The notes beneath the pieces are model-generated. The model ran no database searches. It had not been told where the DNA came from and was given only the letters and a program-made list of their open reading frames with translations. Below, one piece after another: positions 22,947-31,533 of a stretch of DNA of 64,000 nt (within the stretch, counting starts at the first letter, position 1; every line of letters begins with the position of its first letter). This DNA is from CAIWHR01 sp963734575 (lineage in GTDB: Bacteria > Pseudomonadota > Gammaproteobacteria > Burkholderiales > Casimicrobiaceae), in NCBI GenBank assembly GCA_963734575.1, contig CAVTHT010000013.1, positions 295,314 to 359,313 of the forward strand, in the 5' to 3' direction. Both the position numbers and the translations under genes were made by a program.

Positions 22947-24131
22947 ATGGTGAACGATCCGGTGGTGATCGTCGGCGCGGCGCGTACGCCGATGGGCGGT
23001 CTGCAGGGCGATTTCGCATCACTCGCGGCAAGCGACCTGGGAGCGGTGGCGATTCGCGCGGCGGTGCAGCGGGCAGGCATCAAGCCCGAGGAGGTCGAGG
23101 AAGTGATCTTCGGCAATTGCCTCATGGCCGGCCAGGGCCAGGCGCCGGCGCGTCAGGCGGCGCTCAAGGGTGGGCTGCCGACGTCCGCCAACTGCACGAC
23201 GATCTCGAAGATGTGCGGCTCGGCGATGAAGGCCGCGATGCTCGCCAACGATCTCCTGATCGCTGGGAGCAACGAGATCATGGTGGCCGGCGGGATGGAG
23301 AGCATGACCAACGCGCCTTACCTCCTGCCACGGGTCCGCGCGGGCCTGCGCATGGGCCACGCGCAGATGTACGACCACATGTTCCTCGACGGCCTCGAGG
23401 ACGCCTACGACAAGGGCACGCTGATGGGCGTCTTCGCCGAGGCGTGCGCCGAGAAGTTCGCGTTCACGCGCGAGGCCCAGGATGCCTTCGCGCTGGCCTC
23501 GCTCAAGCGCGCGCTGGCGGCGAACAACGATGGCACGTTCAGCTGGGAGATCGCTCCCGTCACGGTGAGCGGCCGCAAGGGCGACATCGTGATCGAGCGC
23601 GACGAGCAGCCCGCGAAGGCGATGCCCGAGAAGATCCCGACCCTCAAGCCCGCGTTCAAGAAGGACGGCACGGTGACGGCCGCCAACGCGAGCTCGATCT
23701 CGGACGGCGCAGCCGCGCTGGTGATGATGCGCCGCTCGACCGCCGAGCGCCGCGGCCTCGATCCCCTTGCGGTGGTCGTCGGCCACGCAACGCATGCGCA
23801 GGAACCGGGCTGGTTCACGACCGCGCCCGTCGTTGCGATCCGCAAGCTCTACGAGAAGACCGGCTGGTCGACGCGCAACGTGGACCTGTACGAGATCAAC
23901 GAAGCGTTCGCGGTCGTGACGATGGCCGCCATGAAGGAGCACGGGCTCTCGCACGACCGCGTCAACGTGCATGGCGGAGCGTGTGCGCTTGGCCATCCGA
24001 TCGGCGCGTCGGGCGCGCGCATCATGGTCACGCTGCTCGGCGCACTGCGCAAGCAGGGCGGCAAGCGCGGGGTGGCGTCGCTGTGCATCGGCGGCGGCGA
24101 GGCCACGGCGATCGCGCTCGAGATGTGCTGA
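22947..24131 (+). CDS. Acetyl-CoA C-acetyltransferase (thiolase)
   Basis: A 394-residue thiolase that splits acetoacetyl-CoA to two acetyl-CoA, or runs in reverse toward PHA precursors. The nucleophilic Cys90 is in CTTISKMCGSAMKA. The C-terminal motifs GGACALGHPIGASGARI (His) and SLCIGGGEATAIALE (Cys380) complete the active site. In the liu context it would process the end product of leucine degradation. AtoB- and PhaA-type thiolases cannot be separated by sequence alone. It starts 9 nt after liuA. Confidence 0.93.
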   Translation: MVNDPVVIVGAARTPMGGLQGDFASLAASDLGAVAIRAAVQRAGIKPEEVEEVIFGNCLMAGQGQAPARQAALKGGLPTSANCTTISKMCGSAMKAAMLANDLLIAGSNEIMVAGGMESMTNAPYLLPRVRAGLRMGHAQMYDHMFLDGLEDAYDKGTLMGVFAEACAEKFAFTREAQDAFALASLKRALAANNDGTFSWEIAPVTVSGRKGDIVIERDEQPAKAMPEKIPTLKPAFKKDGTVTAANASSISDGAAALVMMRRSTAERRGLDPLAVVVGHATHAQEPGWFTTAPVVAIRKLYEKTGWSTRNVDLYEINEAFAVVTMAAMKEHGLSHDRVNVHGGACALGHPIGASGARIMVTLLGALRKQGGKRGVASLCIGGGEATAIALEMC

Positions 24132-24165
24132 TCGCAAGGTTCGAACGCGGTTGAGCACCGCAGCG

Positions 24166-24353
24166 TCAGGCTGAAGCCTGACCTACAGTGGTGAAGGCTG
24201 ACTCACTGTGTGCTGAAGCCTGACCCACAGTGGTGAAGGCTGACTCACTGTGCTGAGGCCTGACCCACAGTGGTGAAGGCTGACTCACTGTGCTGAAGCT
24301 GACCCACGTGCTGAAGCCTGAACCATGTGCTGAAGCCGGACCCACCGTGAAGC
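24166..24353. repeat. Degenerate 40-bp tandem repeat array with palindromic core
   Basis: Three near-identical units, starting at 24171, 24213 and 24253, read CTGAAGCCTGACCCACAGTG and then GTGAAGGCTGACTCACTGTG. Three shortened copies follow, starting at 24293, 24311 and 24330, each beginning CTGAAGC. The left end, TCAGGCTGAAGCCTGA (24166-24181), is a palindrome with 6-bp arms. The core matches a family of TCAGGCTTCAGCCTGA-type dispersed repeats I recall from betaproteobacterial intergenic regions. The array sits between the thiolase and the LysE gene, ending just before the LysE ribosome binding site. Confidence 0.8.
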
Positions 24354-24365
24354 GGAGGATTGGCC

Positions 24366-24998
24366 TTGCCGAGCATCGACAACATCCTGCTGTTCTGCGG
24401 CGCGAGCGTGCTGCTCGTGCTGACGCCAGGGCCGAACCTGCTGTACCTGCTGTCGCGCACGCTGTGCCAGGGACGGCGCGCGGGGATCGTATCCCTCGCG
24501 GGAACGTCGAGCGGATTCTCGGTGCACGTCACTGCCGCAGCGCTGGGGCTGTCGGCGGTCTTCGCCACGATTCCGGTGCTCTATGACGTGCTGCGTTACG
24601 CCGGAGCGCTGTACCTCCTGTGGCTCGCTGTCGATGCGTTGCGTGCCGGCGGTGGCGGCATGTTCGAGCCGCGTCCGCTGCCGCCCATGTCGCCCGCGCG
24701 GCTGTACCGCATGGGCATGCTGACCAGCATCCTCAATCCCAAGGTCGCGCTCTTCTATCTCGCGCTCTTCCCGCAGTTCGTGAACCCCTCGCGCGGCAGC
24801 GTTCTCGTGCAGTCGCTGGTGCTCGGCGCCATCCAGATCGCAATCGCCATCGTGGGCGATCTTCTGTTCATCCTGGCCGCGGCCCGCGTCGCGGGCTGGC
24901 TACGCCACCGGCCGCGGTGGGCGGCAGCACAGCGCTGGGTGCTCGCGAGCGTGTTCGCGGGCATCGCGGCGCGGCTCGCGCTGCTGGAGCACCGGTGA
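24366..24998 (+). CDS. LysE/RhtB-family amino-acid exporter
   Basis: An inner-membrane exporter of the LysE/RhtB type with about six hydrophobic helices. The N-terminal signature is VLLVLTPGPNLLYLLSRTLCQGRRAGIVSL, and NPKVALFYLALFPQFVNP is the second hallmark. Export of amino acids or homoserine lactone-like compounds is the known family role; leucine or valine export here is a guess from context. The TTG at 24366 is preferred over the TTG at 24360, because GGAGGA at 24354-24359 needs about 6 nt of spacing. Its stop overlaps the next start. Confidence 0.85.
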   Translation: MPSIDNILLFCGASVLLVLTPGPNLLYLLSRTLCQGRRAGIVSLAGTSSGFSVHVTAAALGLSAVFATIPVLYDVLRYAGALYLLWLAVDALRAGGGGMFEPRPLPPMSPARLYRMGMLTSILNPKVALFYLALFPQFVNPSRGSVLVQSLVLGAIQIAIAIVGDLLFILAAARVAGWLRHRPRWAAAQRWVLASVFAGIAARLALLEHR

Positions 24999-25933
24999 GT
25001 GCTCCGCCATCGCGCGCGATCACCTTCGTCAAGCTCGCGCTGGTGGCCGTGATCTGGGGAGGAACATTCATCGCCGGCCGGATCGTGACCGCGGAGATGC
25101 CGGCGGCGCAGGCGGCGTTGTGGCGCTACGTCGTTGCATCGGTCGCCATGCTCGGCGCGCTGCTGTTGCTCGAGCGGCGCTGGCCCGCGCTGACGTGGCG
25201 CCAGGGCGCGGGCATCGCCGTGCTCGGGGCGACGGGCGTGCTCGCGTACAACCTGTGCTTCATGCAGGGGCTGAAGACCGTCTCCGCGAGTCGCGGCGCC
25301 CTCATCATCGCCCTCAATCCGGTGGTGACGGCGCTCGGCGCGTGGGCGTTCTTCCGCGACCGCATGACCGTGGGCAAGACGGCGGGCGTGCTCCTGGCGC
25401 TCGCCGGCGCGACGGTGGTCATCAGTCACGGCCGGCCCGATGCACTGCTGCACGGCGCGCTCGGGCGCGGCGAGGCGCTGCTGCTCGGCTGCGTCGCCGC
25501 GTGGGTGACGTACACGCTCGTCGGCAAGCGCATGCTGCACGGACTTTCGGCCGTCGCGGCGGCGACGTATGCGGCATGGGCGGGCACGGCGATGCTCGCG
25601 CTCGTGGCGCTCGCCACCGGTGACGGCGTCGCGCCACCGGAGGCTTCCGCCAAGGCGTGGATCGCCATCGCTTATCTCGGCGTGATCGGCACCGCCGTCG
25701 CCTTCGTGTGGTACTACGAAGGCGTGCACGCGATCGGACCGGCACCCGCAGCGGTGTTCATCAACCTCGTGCCCGTCAGCGCCGTGCTGCTCGGGGTGCT
25801 GCTGCTCGGCGAAAGCCTCGACGCGGCCACGCTCGCAGGCGGCGCGCTGGTGGTCGCGGGAGTGGTCCTCATCAATCGTGCACCGGCGGGAGCGCGCGTC
25901 GCTGCGCTCGAGGAGGAGGCGCCATGCGGTTGA
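24995..25933 (+). CDS. EamA/DMT-superfamily transporter
   Basis: A drug/metabolite transporter of about ten transmembrane helices built from two EamA repeats. The first begins FVKLALVAVIWGGTFIAGRIV; the second covers AWVTYTLVGKRMLHGL to VLLGVLLLGESLDAATLAGGALVVAGVVLI. The GTG start overlaps the LysE stop by 4 nt, showing translational coupling. The substrate is unknown. A pair of unrelated exporters placed inside a branched-chain catabolic locus suggests overflow or toxic-intermediate export, which is inference. Confidence 0.86.
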   Translation: MSAPPSRAITFVKLALVAVIWGGTFIAGRIVTAEMPAAQAALWRYVVASVAMLGALLLLERRWPALTWRQGAGIAVLGATGVLAYNLCFMQGLKTVSASRGALIIALNPVVTALGAWAFFRDRMTVGKTAGVLLALAGATVVISHGRPDALLHGALGRGEALLLGCVAAWVTYTLVGKRMLHGLSAVAAATYAAWAGTAMLALVALATGDGVAPPEASAKAWIAIAYLGVIGTAVAFVWYYEGVHAIGPAPAAVFINLVPVSAVLLGVLLLGESLDAATLAGGALVVAGVVLINRAPAGARVAALEEEAPCG

Positions 25934-27057
25934 CGCAGGAACAGGCCATGGTCCGCGACAGCGTGCGCAGCTTCGCGCAGGCGGAGCTCGCTCCCCACGC
26001 CGCCCGGTGGGACCGCGAGCACACGTTTCCGCGCGAGGCGCTGCGCGGCCTGGGCGAGCTCGGGGTCCTCGGCACCGTCGTTCCCGAGCGCTGGGGAGGC
26101 GCAGGTCTCGATTACGTTTCCCTCGCGGTGGCGCTCGAGGAGGTCGCCGCCGGCGATGGGGCGACGTCGACGATCGTCAGCGTGCAGAACTCGGTCGTGT
26201 GCGGGCCGTTGCACGCGTTCGGTACCGACGCCCAGAAGGAGCGCTATCTCGTCGCGCAGGCGCGCGGCGAGCGCCTCGGCTGCTTCTGTCTCACCGAGCC
26301 GCATGTGGGGTCCGATGCCGGCGCCATCACCACCCGCGCCGAGCGCCGCGGCGAGAACTGGGTGCTGAATGGCGTGAAGCAGTTCATCACGTCGGGCAGG
26401 AATGCCGATCTCGCCATCGTGTTCGCCGTGACCGACCGCAGTGCCGGGAAGAAGGGCATCTCGGCGTTCATCGTCGAGACCGCGACTCCGGGGTATGTCG
26501 TCACGCGCATCGAGGACAAGCTCGGACAACGGGCCTCCGACACCGCGCAGATCACGTTCGAGAACTGCGTCGTGCCGGCAGCGAACCTGCTCGGCCGCGA
26601 AGGCGAGGGCTATCGCATCGCGCTGTCCAACCTCGAGGGCGGCCGCATCGGCATCGCCGCGCAGGCGGTCGGCATGGCGCGCGCGGCGTTCGAAGCTGCC
26701 GTGGCGTACGCCAGGGAGCGCGTCGCGTTCGGCAAGCCGATCGCCGAGCACCAGGCCGTCAATTTCCGGCTCGCGGACATGGCCACGCGCATCGAGGCCG
26801 CGCGCCAGCTGGTGTGGCACGCCGCAGCGTTGCGCGACGCCGGCGAGCCGTGCCTCAAGGAAGCGTCCATGGCGAAGCTGTTCGCATCCGAGATGGCCGA
26901 GGCGGTGTGCTCGGACGCCATCCAGATCCATGGCGGCTACGGCTACGTCAGCGATTTCCCGGTGGAGCGGATCTACCGCGACGTGCGCGTGTGCCAGATC
27001 TACGAAGGCACGAGCGACATCCAGCGCCTGGTCATCGGCCGCGCGATCGTGTCGTGA
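25924..27057 (+). CDS. Acyl-CoA dehydrogenase, short/branched-chain type
   Basis: A 377-residue FAD acyl-CoA dehydrogenase. The signatures are CFCLTEPHVGSDAGAI and IYEGTSDIQRLVIGRAI, the latter carrying the usual C-terminal catalytic glutamate, unlike LiuA. NLEGGRIGIAAQAVGMARAAFE is typical of butyryl-CoA and 2-methylbranched-chain dehydrogenases. It could act on isobutyryl- or 2-methylbutyryl-CoA from valine or isoleucine, extending the locus beyond leucine; this is inferred. Its ATG overlaps the transporter gene by 10 nt. Confidence 0.9.
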   Translation: MRLTQEQAMVRDSVRSFAQAELAPHAARWDREHTFPREALRGLGELGVLGTVVPERWGGAGLDYVSLAVALEEVAAGDGATSTIVSVQNSVVCGPLHAFGTDAQKERYLVAQARGERLGCFCLTEPHVGSDAGAITTRAERRGENWVLNGVKQFITSGRNADLAIVFAVTDRSAGKKGISAFIVETATPGYVVTRIEDKLGQRASDTAQITFENCVVPAANLLGREGEGYRIALSNLEGGRIGIAAQAVGMARAAFEAAVAYARERVAFGKPIAEHQAVNFRLADMATRIEAARQLVWHAAALRDAGEPCLKEASMAKLFASEMAEAVCSDAIQIHGGYGYVSDFPVERIYRDVRVCQIYEGTSDIQRLVIGRAIVS

Positions 27058-27070
27058 AGAGGAGAGTGCA

Positions 27071-27682
27071 GTGACGAGCGGTGCCCCGATCGACTTCTAC
27101 TTCGACTTCTCGTCGCCGTACGGCTTCCTCGCCGCGCAGAAGATCGGCGCTCTCGCTGCGCGGCACGGGCGTGCGGTGGAATGGCGACCCATCCTGCTCG
27201 GCGTGGTGTTCAGGCACACCGGCACCGGACCGCTGACGGAGATTCCGCTCAAGGGCGAATACTCGCGGCGCGACTTCGCCCGCAGTGCGCGGTTTCACGG
27301 CCTGCCGCCGCTGCGCATGCCCGAGCGATTCCCGATACCGACCCAGGTGCCCGCGCGCCTTCTCACGTGGGTCAAGCAAACGGCGCCCGACAAGGTCGAG
27401 GCCGTTGCGCTCGCGCTTTTTCGGGCGTACTTCGAGCAGCATCGCGACATTTCCGATCCCGAAGAGGCGCTCGCCGCCGCAGCCGCGGCGGGCATCGATC
27501 GCGAGGCCGCGCGCGCGGCCATCGAGGATCCCGCGATCAAGACCGCATTCAAGGCGGCCGTGGACGAGGCACTCGCGCGCGGCGTGTTCGGCTCACCCTA
27601 CATCGTGGTCGACGGCGAGCCGTTCTGGGGCCTCGACCGCTTCGACCAGCTCGAGCGCTGGCTCGAGACCGGCGGCTTCTGA
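27071..27682 (+). CDS. 2-hydroxychromene-2-carboxylate isomerase-like (DsbA-fold) protein
   Basis: A 203-residue member of the glutathione-dependent DsbA-like/HCCA isomerase (kappa-class GST-like) family. The N-terminus IDFYFDFSSPYGFLAAQKI holds the Ser that binds glutathione. RGVFGSPYIVVDGEPFWGLDRFDQLE is the conserved C-terminal half. HCCA isomerase acts in naphthalene breakdown, but no other naphthalene genes are here, so its real substrate is unknown. GTG 27071 follows GGAGAG. A paralogue closes the same gene run at 35638. Confidence 0.82.
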   Translation: MTSGAPIDFYFDFSSPYGFLAAQKIGALAARHGRAVEWRPILLGVVFRHTGTGPLTEIPLKGEYSRRDFARSARFHGLPPLRMPERFPIPTQVPARLLTWVKQTAPDKVEAVALALFRAYFEQHRDISDPEEALAAAAAAGIDREAARAAIEDPAIKTAFKAAVDEALARGVFGSPYIVVDGEPFWGLDRFDQLERWLETGGF

Positions 27683-27720
27683 GATGATCGCGCTTTTCGT
27701 CCCCGACGCAACGATCCGCC

Positions 27721-28366
27721 ATGGCTGAGTACGTGCTGCATTGCTTCGCCCAGTCAGGCAATGCCTACAAGCCGGCGCTCATGCTCGCGCTGGCGGGCGC
27801 CGACTGGACGCCGCGCTTCGTCGATTACTTCAATGGCGAGACGAAGTCACCGGAGTACCGCGCGAAGAACGTGATGGGCGAAGTGCCGATGCTCGAGCAC
27901 GACGGCGAGCTTCTCACGCAGTCGGGCGTGATCCTGCACTACCTCGCCGAGCGGTTCGGCCGGTTCGCACCCGCGACCGACGCCGAGCGGCGCGAGACGC
28001 TGCGCTGGATGCTCTACGACAACCACAAGCTCACGAGCTACACGGCAACCTACCGCTTCCTGCGCACGTTCGATCCGGCCGCGGACCCGGCAGTCCTGAA
28101 GTTCCTGCGTGCCCGCGCCGAAGTCGCATGGGGCGTGCTCGACGCGCATCTCGCCGGCCGGGGCTACGTGCTGGGCGACCGCCTGACGATCGCCGACCTG
28201 TCGCTCTGCGGCTATCTCTTCTTCGACGACGAGATCGGTGTCGACTGGAACGACCATCCCAACGTGCGCGACTGGCTCGCGCGGCTGCGGGCGCAGCCGG
28301 GCTGGCGGCATCCCTACGACGCTGATGCCGGGGCACCCGCGGCCGCAGGCGGCTGCGACGCACTAG
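27721..28366 (+). CDS. Glutathione S-transferase, 3' frameshift
   Basis: A cytoplasmic GST. The thioredoxin-like N-terminal domain begins YVLHCFAQSGNAYKPALMLALAG and contains EVPMLEHDGELLTQSGVILHYLAE. The helical domain includes GYVLGDRLTIADLSLCGYLFF. An extra G at 28321 breaks the frame. Without it the protein ends HPYDLMPGHPRPQAAATH at 28366, the ending expected for this subfamily. Without correction the frame runs on falsely through half of liuB. It stands 9 nt before liuB, in the same transcript. Confidence 0.88.
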
Positions 28367-28375
28367 GCCCTCATC

Positions 28376-29983
28376 GTGCCCATCCTCGAAACCCTGCTCA
28401 ACGCGCGCGACGCGACGTTCGTGGCGAATCGCGATGCCATGGCGGCGCTCGTCGCCGACCTGCGCCGCAAGGTGGCCGAGGTCGAGGGCGGCGGCGGCGA
28501 GATCGCGCGCGCGAAGCACGCCGCGCGCGGCAAGCTCCTGCCGCGCGAACGCGTCGGCATGCTGATCGATCCCGGCTCGCCGTTCCTCGAGCTGTCGCAG
28601 CTCGCCGCCTATGGCATGTACGACGACAACATCGCCTCGGCCGGGATCATCACCGGCGTGGGCCGGGTGTCGGGGCGCGAATGCGTGATCGTCTGCAACG
28701 ACGCCACCGTCAAGGGCGGGACGTACTACCCGCTGACGGTGAAGAAGCACGTGCGTGCGCAGGAGATCGCGCGCGACAACAACCTGCCGTGCATCTATCT
28801 CGTCGACTCCGGCGGCGCCAACCTGCCCAACCAGTTCGAGGTGTTCCCCGATCGCGATCACTTCGGGCGCATCTTCTACAACCAGGCCACGCTGTCGGCA
28901 CAGGGCATTCCCCAGATCGCGGTGGTGATGGGCTCGTGCACCGCGGGCGGCGCCTACGTTCCCGCGATGTCCGACGAAGCGATCATCGTGAAGGAGCAGG
29001 GCACGATCTTCCTCGGCGGCCCGCCGCTCGTGAAGGCCGCGACCGGCGAGATCGTCGACGCCGAGACGCTGGGCGGCGCCGACGTGCACACGCGCGTGTC
29101 GGGCGTCGCCGACCACCTTGCGCTCGACGATGCGCACGCGCTCGCGATCGCGCGGCGCATCGTGCGCGACCTCAACCGGCCCAAGGTCGCGACCCTCGAA
29201 GTCACCGAGCCCGTGCCACCGCGCTACGCCCCCGAGGAGCTGCACGGCGTGATCAACGCCGACATCCGCAAGCCCTATGACGTCCGCGAGGTCATCGCGC
29301 GCATCGTCGACGGCAGCGAGTTCGACGAGTTCAAGGCACGCTACGGCACGACGCTGGTCACCGGCTTCGCGCGCATCTGGGGCTATCCGGTCGGCATCAT
29401 CGCCAACAACGGCGTGCTGTTCTCCGAATCGGCGCTGAAGGGTGCCCATTTCATCGAGCTCTGCTGCCAGCGCGGCATCCCGCTCGTGTTCCTGCAGAAC
29501 ATCACGGGCTTCATGGTGGGCCAGAAGTACGAGGCGGGCGGCATCGCGCGCGACGGCGCGAAGCTCGTCACGGCGGTGTCGTGCGCGCAGGTGCCTAAGT
29601 TCACGATCATCATCGGCGGCAGCTATGGCGCCGGCAATTACGGCATGTGCGGCCGCGCGTTCGGGCCGCGCTTCCTCTGGCTGTGGCCGAACGCGCGCAT
29701 CTCGGTGATGGGCGGCGAGCAGGCGGCCACCGTGCTGGCCACCATCCGCCGCGACGCGGTCGAGGCGAAGGGCGGCCACTGGTCGGCGGACGAGGAGGAG
29801 GCGTTCAAGGCGCCCATCCGCGCACAGTACGAGCGCGAAGGGCACCCGTACTACGCCAGCGCGCGCCTGTGGGACGACGGCATCATCGATCCTGCCGACA
29901 GCCGCGACGTGCTCGGACTTGCCATCTCCGCATCCCTGAACCGGCCGATCGAGCCGACGCGCTTCGGCGTCTTCCGCATGTAA
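28376..29983 (+). CDS. liuB: 3-methylcrotonyl-CoA carboxylase beta subunit
   Basis: Carboxyltransferase subunit of methylcrotonyl-CoA carboxylase; it moves CO2 from biotin to 3-methylcrotonyl-CoA. It has 535 residues with two crotonase-like lobes. The N lobe has LYLVDSGGANLPNQ-type motifs (here IYLVDSGGANLPNQFEVFPD) and MGSCTAGGAYVPAMSDE. The C lobe has LQNITGFMVGQKYEAGGIA and FTIIIGGSYGAGNYGMCGRAF. The GTG start is confirmed by homology beginning at PILETLLNARDATF. It works with LiuD, encoded 1.5 kb downstream. Confidence 0.97.
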   Translation: MPILETLLNARDATFVANRDAMAALVADLRRKVAEVEGGGGEIARAKHAARGKLLPRERVGMLIDPGSPFLELSQLAAYGMYDDNIASAGIITGVGRVSGRECVIVCNDATVKGGTYYPLTVKKHVRAQEIARDNNLPCIYLVDSGGANLPNQFEVFPDRDHFGRIFYNQATLSAQGIPQIAVVMGSCTAGGAYVPAMSDEAIIVKEQGTIFLGGPPLVKAATGEIVDAETLGGADVHTRVSGVADHLALDDAHALAIARRIVRDLNRPKVATLEVTEPVPPRYAPEELHGVINADIRKPYDVREVIARIVDGSEFDEFKARYGTTLVTGFARIWGYPVGIIANNGVLFSESALKGAHFIELCCQRGIPLVFLQNITGFMVGQKYEAGGIARDGAKLVTAVSCAQVPKFTIIIGGSYGAGNYGMCGRAFGPRFLWLWPNARISVMGGEQAATVLATIRRDAVEAKGGHWSADEEEAFKAPIRAQYEREGHPYYASARLWDDGIIDPADSRDVLGLAISASLNRPIEPTRFGVFRM

Positions 29984-29992
29984 GGAGTTGCA

Positions 29993-30871
29993 GTGAAAAG
30001 CCCCGCCCCGAAAAAGACCGCTGTCCGGCGGACCACCCCTGCCCGCGCGCGCAAGACGCCGGTCGCCGAGGCGCCGGCGACGATATCCGTCGAGCTGCGC
30101 GACTCCGTGGCGCTGCTCGCGCTGTCGCGGCCGGACGTGCACAACGCCTTCAATGCCGCGCTCATCCGCGACATGACCGACGCCCTCGTCGAGCTCGATG
30201 GCGATCCCGCAGTGCGCGCGGTCGTTCTGCTCGGCAGCGGCAAGAGCTTCTGCGCCGGCGCCGATCTCAACTGGATGCGCGAGGCCACCTCCTATACGGC
30301 GGCGCAGAATCTCGCCGATGCGCGTGCGCTCGCGCGCCTCATGCATACGCTCGACACGCTGTCGAAGCCCACCATCGCGCGGGTGCACGGCCCCGCGTAC
30401 GGCGGCGGCGTGGGTCTGGTCGCGTGCTGCGACATTGCCGTCGCGAGCTACGACGCCGTGTTCGCGCTCTCGGAGGCGAAGCTCGGCATGATCCCGGCGA
30501 CGATCAGCCCCTACGTGATCGAGGCGATCGGCGCGCGCCAGGCGCGGCGCTACTTCCTGTCGTGCGAGCGGTTCACCGCCGCCGAGGCGTTCCGCATCGG
30601 GCTCGTGCACGAGATCGCGCAGCAGGAGGAGCTCGACGGGCGCATCAACGAGATCCTGGGCGCGGTGCTGCTCGCCGGACCTGCGGCGCAGGCGGCGTGC
30701 AAGACGCTGATCCGCGCCGTCGCGCATCGGCCCGTCGATGCGGCGGTGATCGACGACACCGCGAAGCGCATCGCGGCCGTGCGCGCGACGGCCGAGGCAA
30801 AGGAAGGCATCGGTGCATTCCTCGGCAAGCGCGCCGCCGCATGGGTGCCGGAGGCGCTGCGCAAGTCATGA
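29993..30871 (+). CDS. liuC: 3-methylglutaconyl-CoA hydratase (enoyl-CoA hydratase family)
   Basis: Crotonase-fold enzyme that hydrates 3-methylglutaconyl-CoA to HMG-CoA. It has 292 residues. GKSFCAGADLNWMRE is characteristic of LiuC, and HGPAYGGGVGLVACCDIAVA forms the oxyanion region. LSEAKLGMIPATISPYV carries the catalytic glutamate. The first ~28 residues (KSPAPKKTAVRRTTPARARK) are an unusual Lys/Arg/Pro-rich extension not found in the core family. GTG 29993 has an AAGGAG site upstream. Its stop overlaps the next ATG by 4 nt. Confidence 0.93.
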   Translation: MKSPAPKKTAVRRTTPARARKTPVAEAPATISVELRDSVALLALSRPDVHNAFNAALIRDMTDALVELDGDPAVRAVVLLGSGKSFCAGADLNWMREATSYTAAQNLADARALARLMHTLDTLSKPTIARVHGPAYGGGVGLVACCDIAVASYDAVFALSEAKLGMIPATISPYVIEAIGARQARRYFLSCERFTAAEAFRIGLVHEIAQQEELDGRINEILGAVLLAGPAAQAACKTLIRAVAHRPVDAAVIDDTAKRIAAVRATAEAKEGIGAFLGKRAAAWVPEALRKS

Positions 30872-31533
30872 CGCACGTCCCGGGCATCGCGCAGCTCGAC
30901 ACCTGGCAGCTCATCGCGCTCGCCGGCGCGCTCGGGTGGGCGAGCGGCATCCGTCTGTACGCGGTGCTCTTCGTCGTCGGTGGCCTCGGCTGGCTCGGCT
31001 GGGTCGATCTTCCGCGCGGCCTGCAGGTGCTCGCGCATCCGTGGGTGCTGGGCGCTTCCGGATTCATGGTGGCCACGGAATTCTTCGCCGACAAGATTCC
31101 GGGGGTCGATTCGGTCTGGGACGTGGTGCACACGTTCATCCGGATCCCGGCGGGCGCGGCGCTCGCCGCCAGCGTGTTCAGCGACGCCCCGGCCGCGGGC
31201 ACGGTGGCCGCCGCGATCCTCGGCGGCAGCCTTGCGGCAGGCGCGCATCTCGCGAAGACCGGCACGCGCGCGATGATCAACACGTCGCCCGAGCCGTTCT
31301 CCAACTGGGCGGCGTCGTTCGGCGAGGACCTCGCGGTCGGCACCGTGCTGTGGCTGGCATTCACCCACCCGTTGGCCGCCGCGATCGTGCTGCTGGGTCT
31401 CGTCGCACTGATGATCTGGCTGATCCCGAAGATGTGGCGCTTCATCGCGCGCTTCGTCCGCCGCCTCACGGGCGCCGGCCGCGACGCGGCACCGCCATCG
31501 CTGCGTCACGACTCCGGGGAGCCTCGTGTTTGA
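30868..31533 (+). CDS. DUF4126 membrane protein
   Basis: A 221-residue inner-membrane protein of the DUF4126 family. Hydrophobic helices are visible at about 12-45, 55-70, 90-125 and 150-190. Conserved segments are ALGWASGIRLYAVLFVVGG, FFADKIPGVDSVWDVVHTFIRIPAG and NTSPEPFSNWAASFGEDLAV. The function is unknown. It is translationally coupled on both sides: 4 nt overlap with liuC and 8 nt overlap with liuD. Its expression is therefore locked to leucine catabolism. Confidence 0.82.
   Translation: MTHVPGIAQLDTWQLIALAGALGWASGIRLYAVLFVVGGLGWLGWVDLPRGLQVLAHPWVLGASGFMVATEFFADKIPGVDSVWDVVHTFIRIPAGAALAASVFSDAPAAGTVAAAILGGSLAAGAHLAKTGTRAMINTSPEPFSNWAASFGEDLAVGTVLWLAFTHPLAAAIVLLGLVALMIWLIPKMWRFIARFVRRLTGAGRDAAPPSLRHDSGEPRV

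Noticed and set aside
24166..24353. CRISPR array
   Set aside because: The repeats are contiguous and degenerate, with no unique spacers of constant length and no cas gene in the window.
27721..29280. Apparent GST with a 300-residue Arg-rich C-terminal extension
   Set aside because: The extension is liuB read out of frame, caused by an extra G at 28321.
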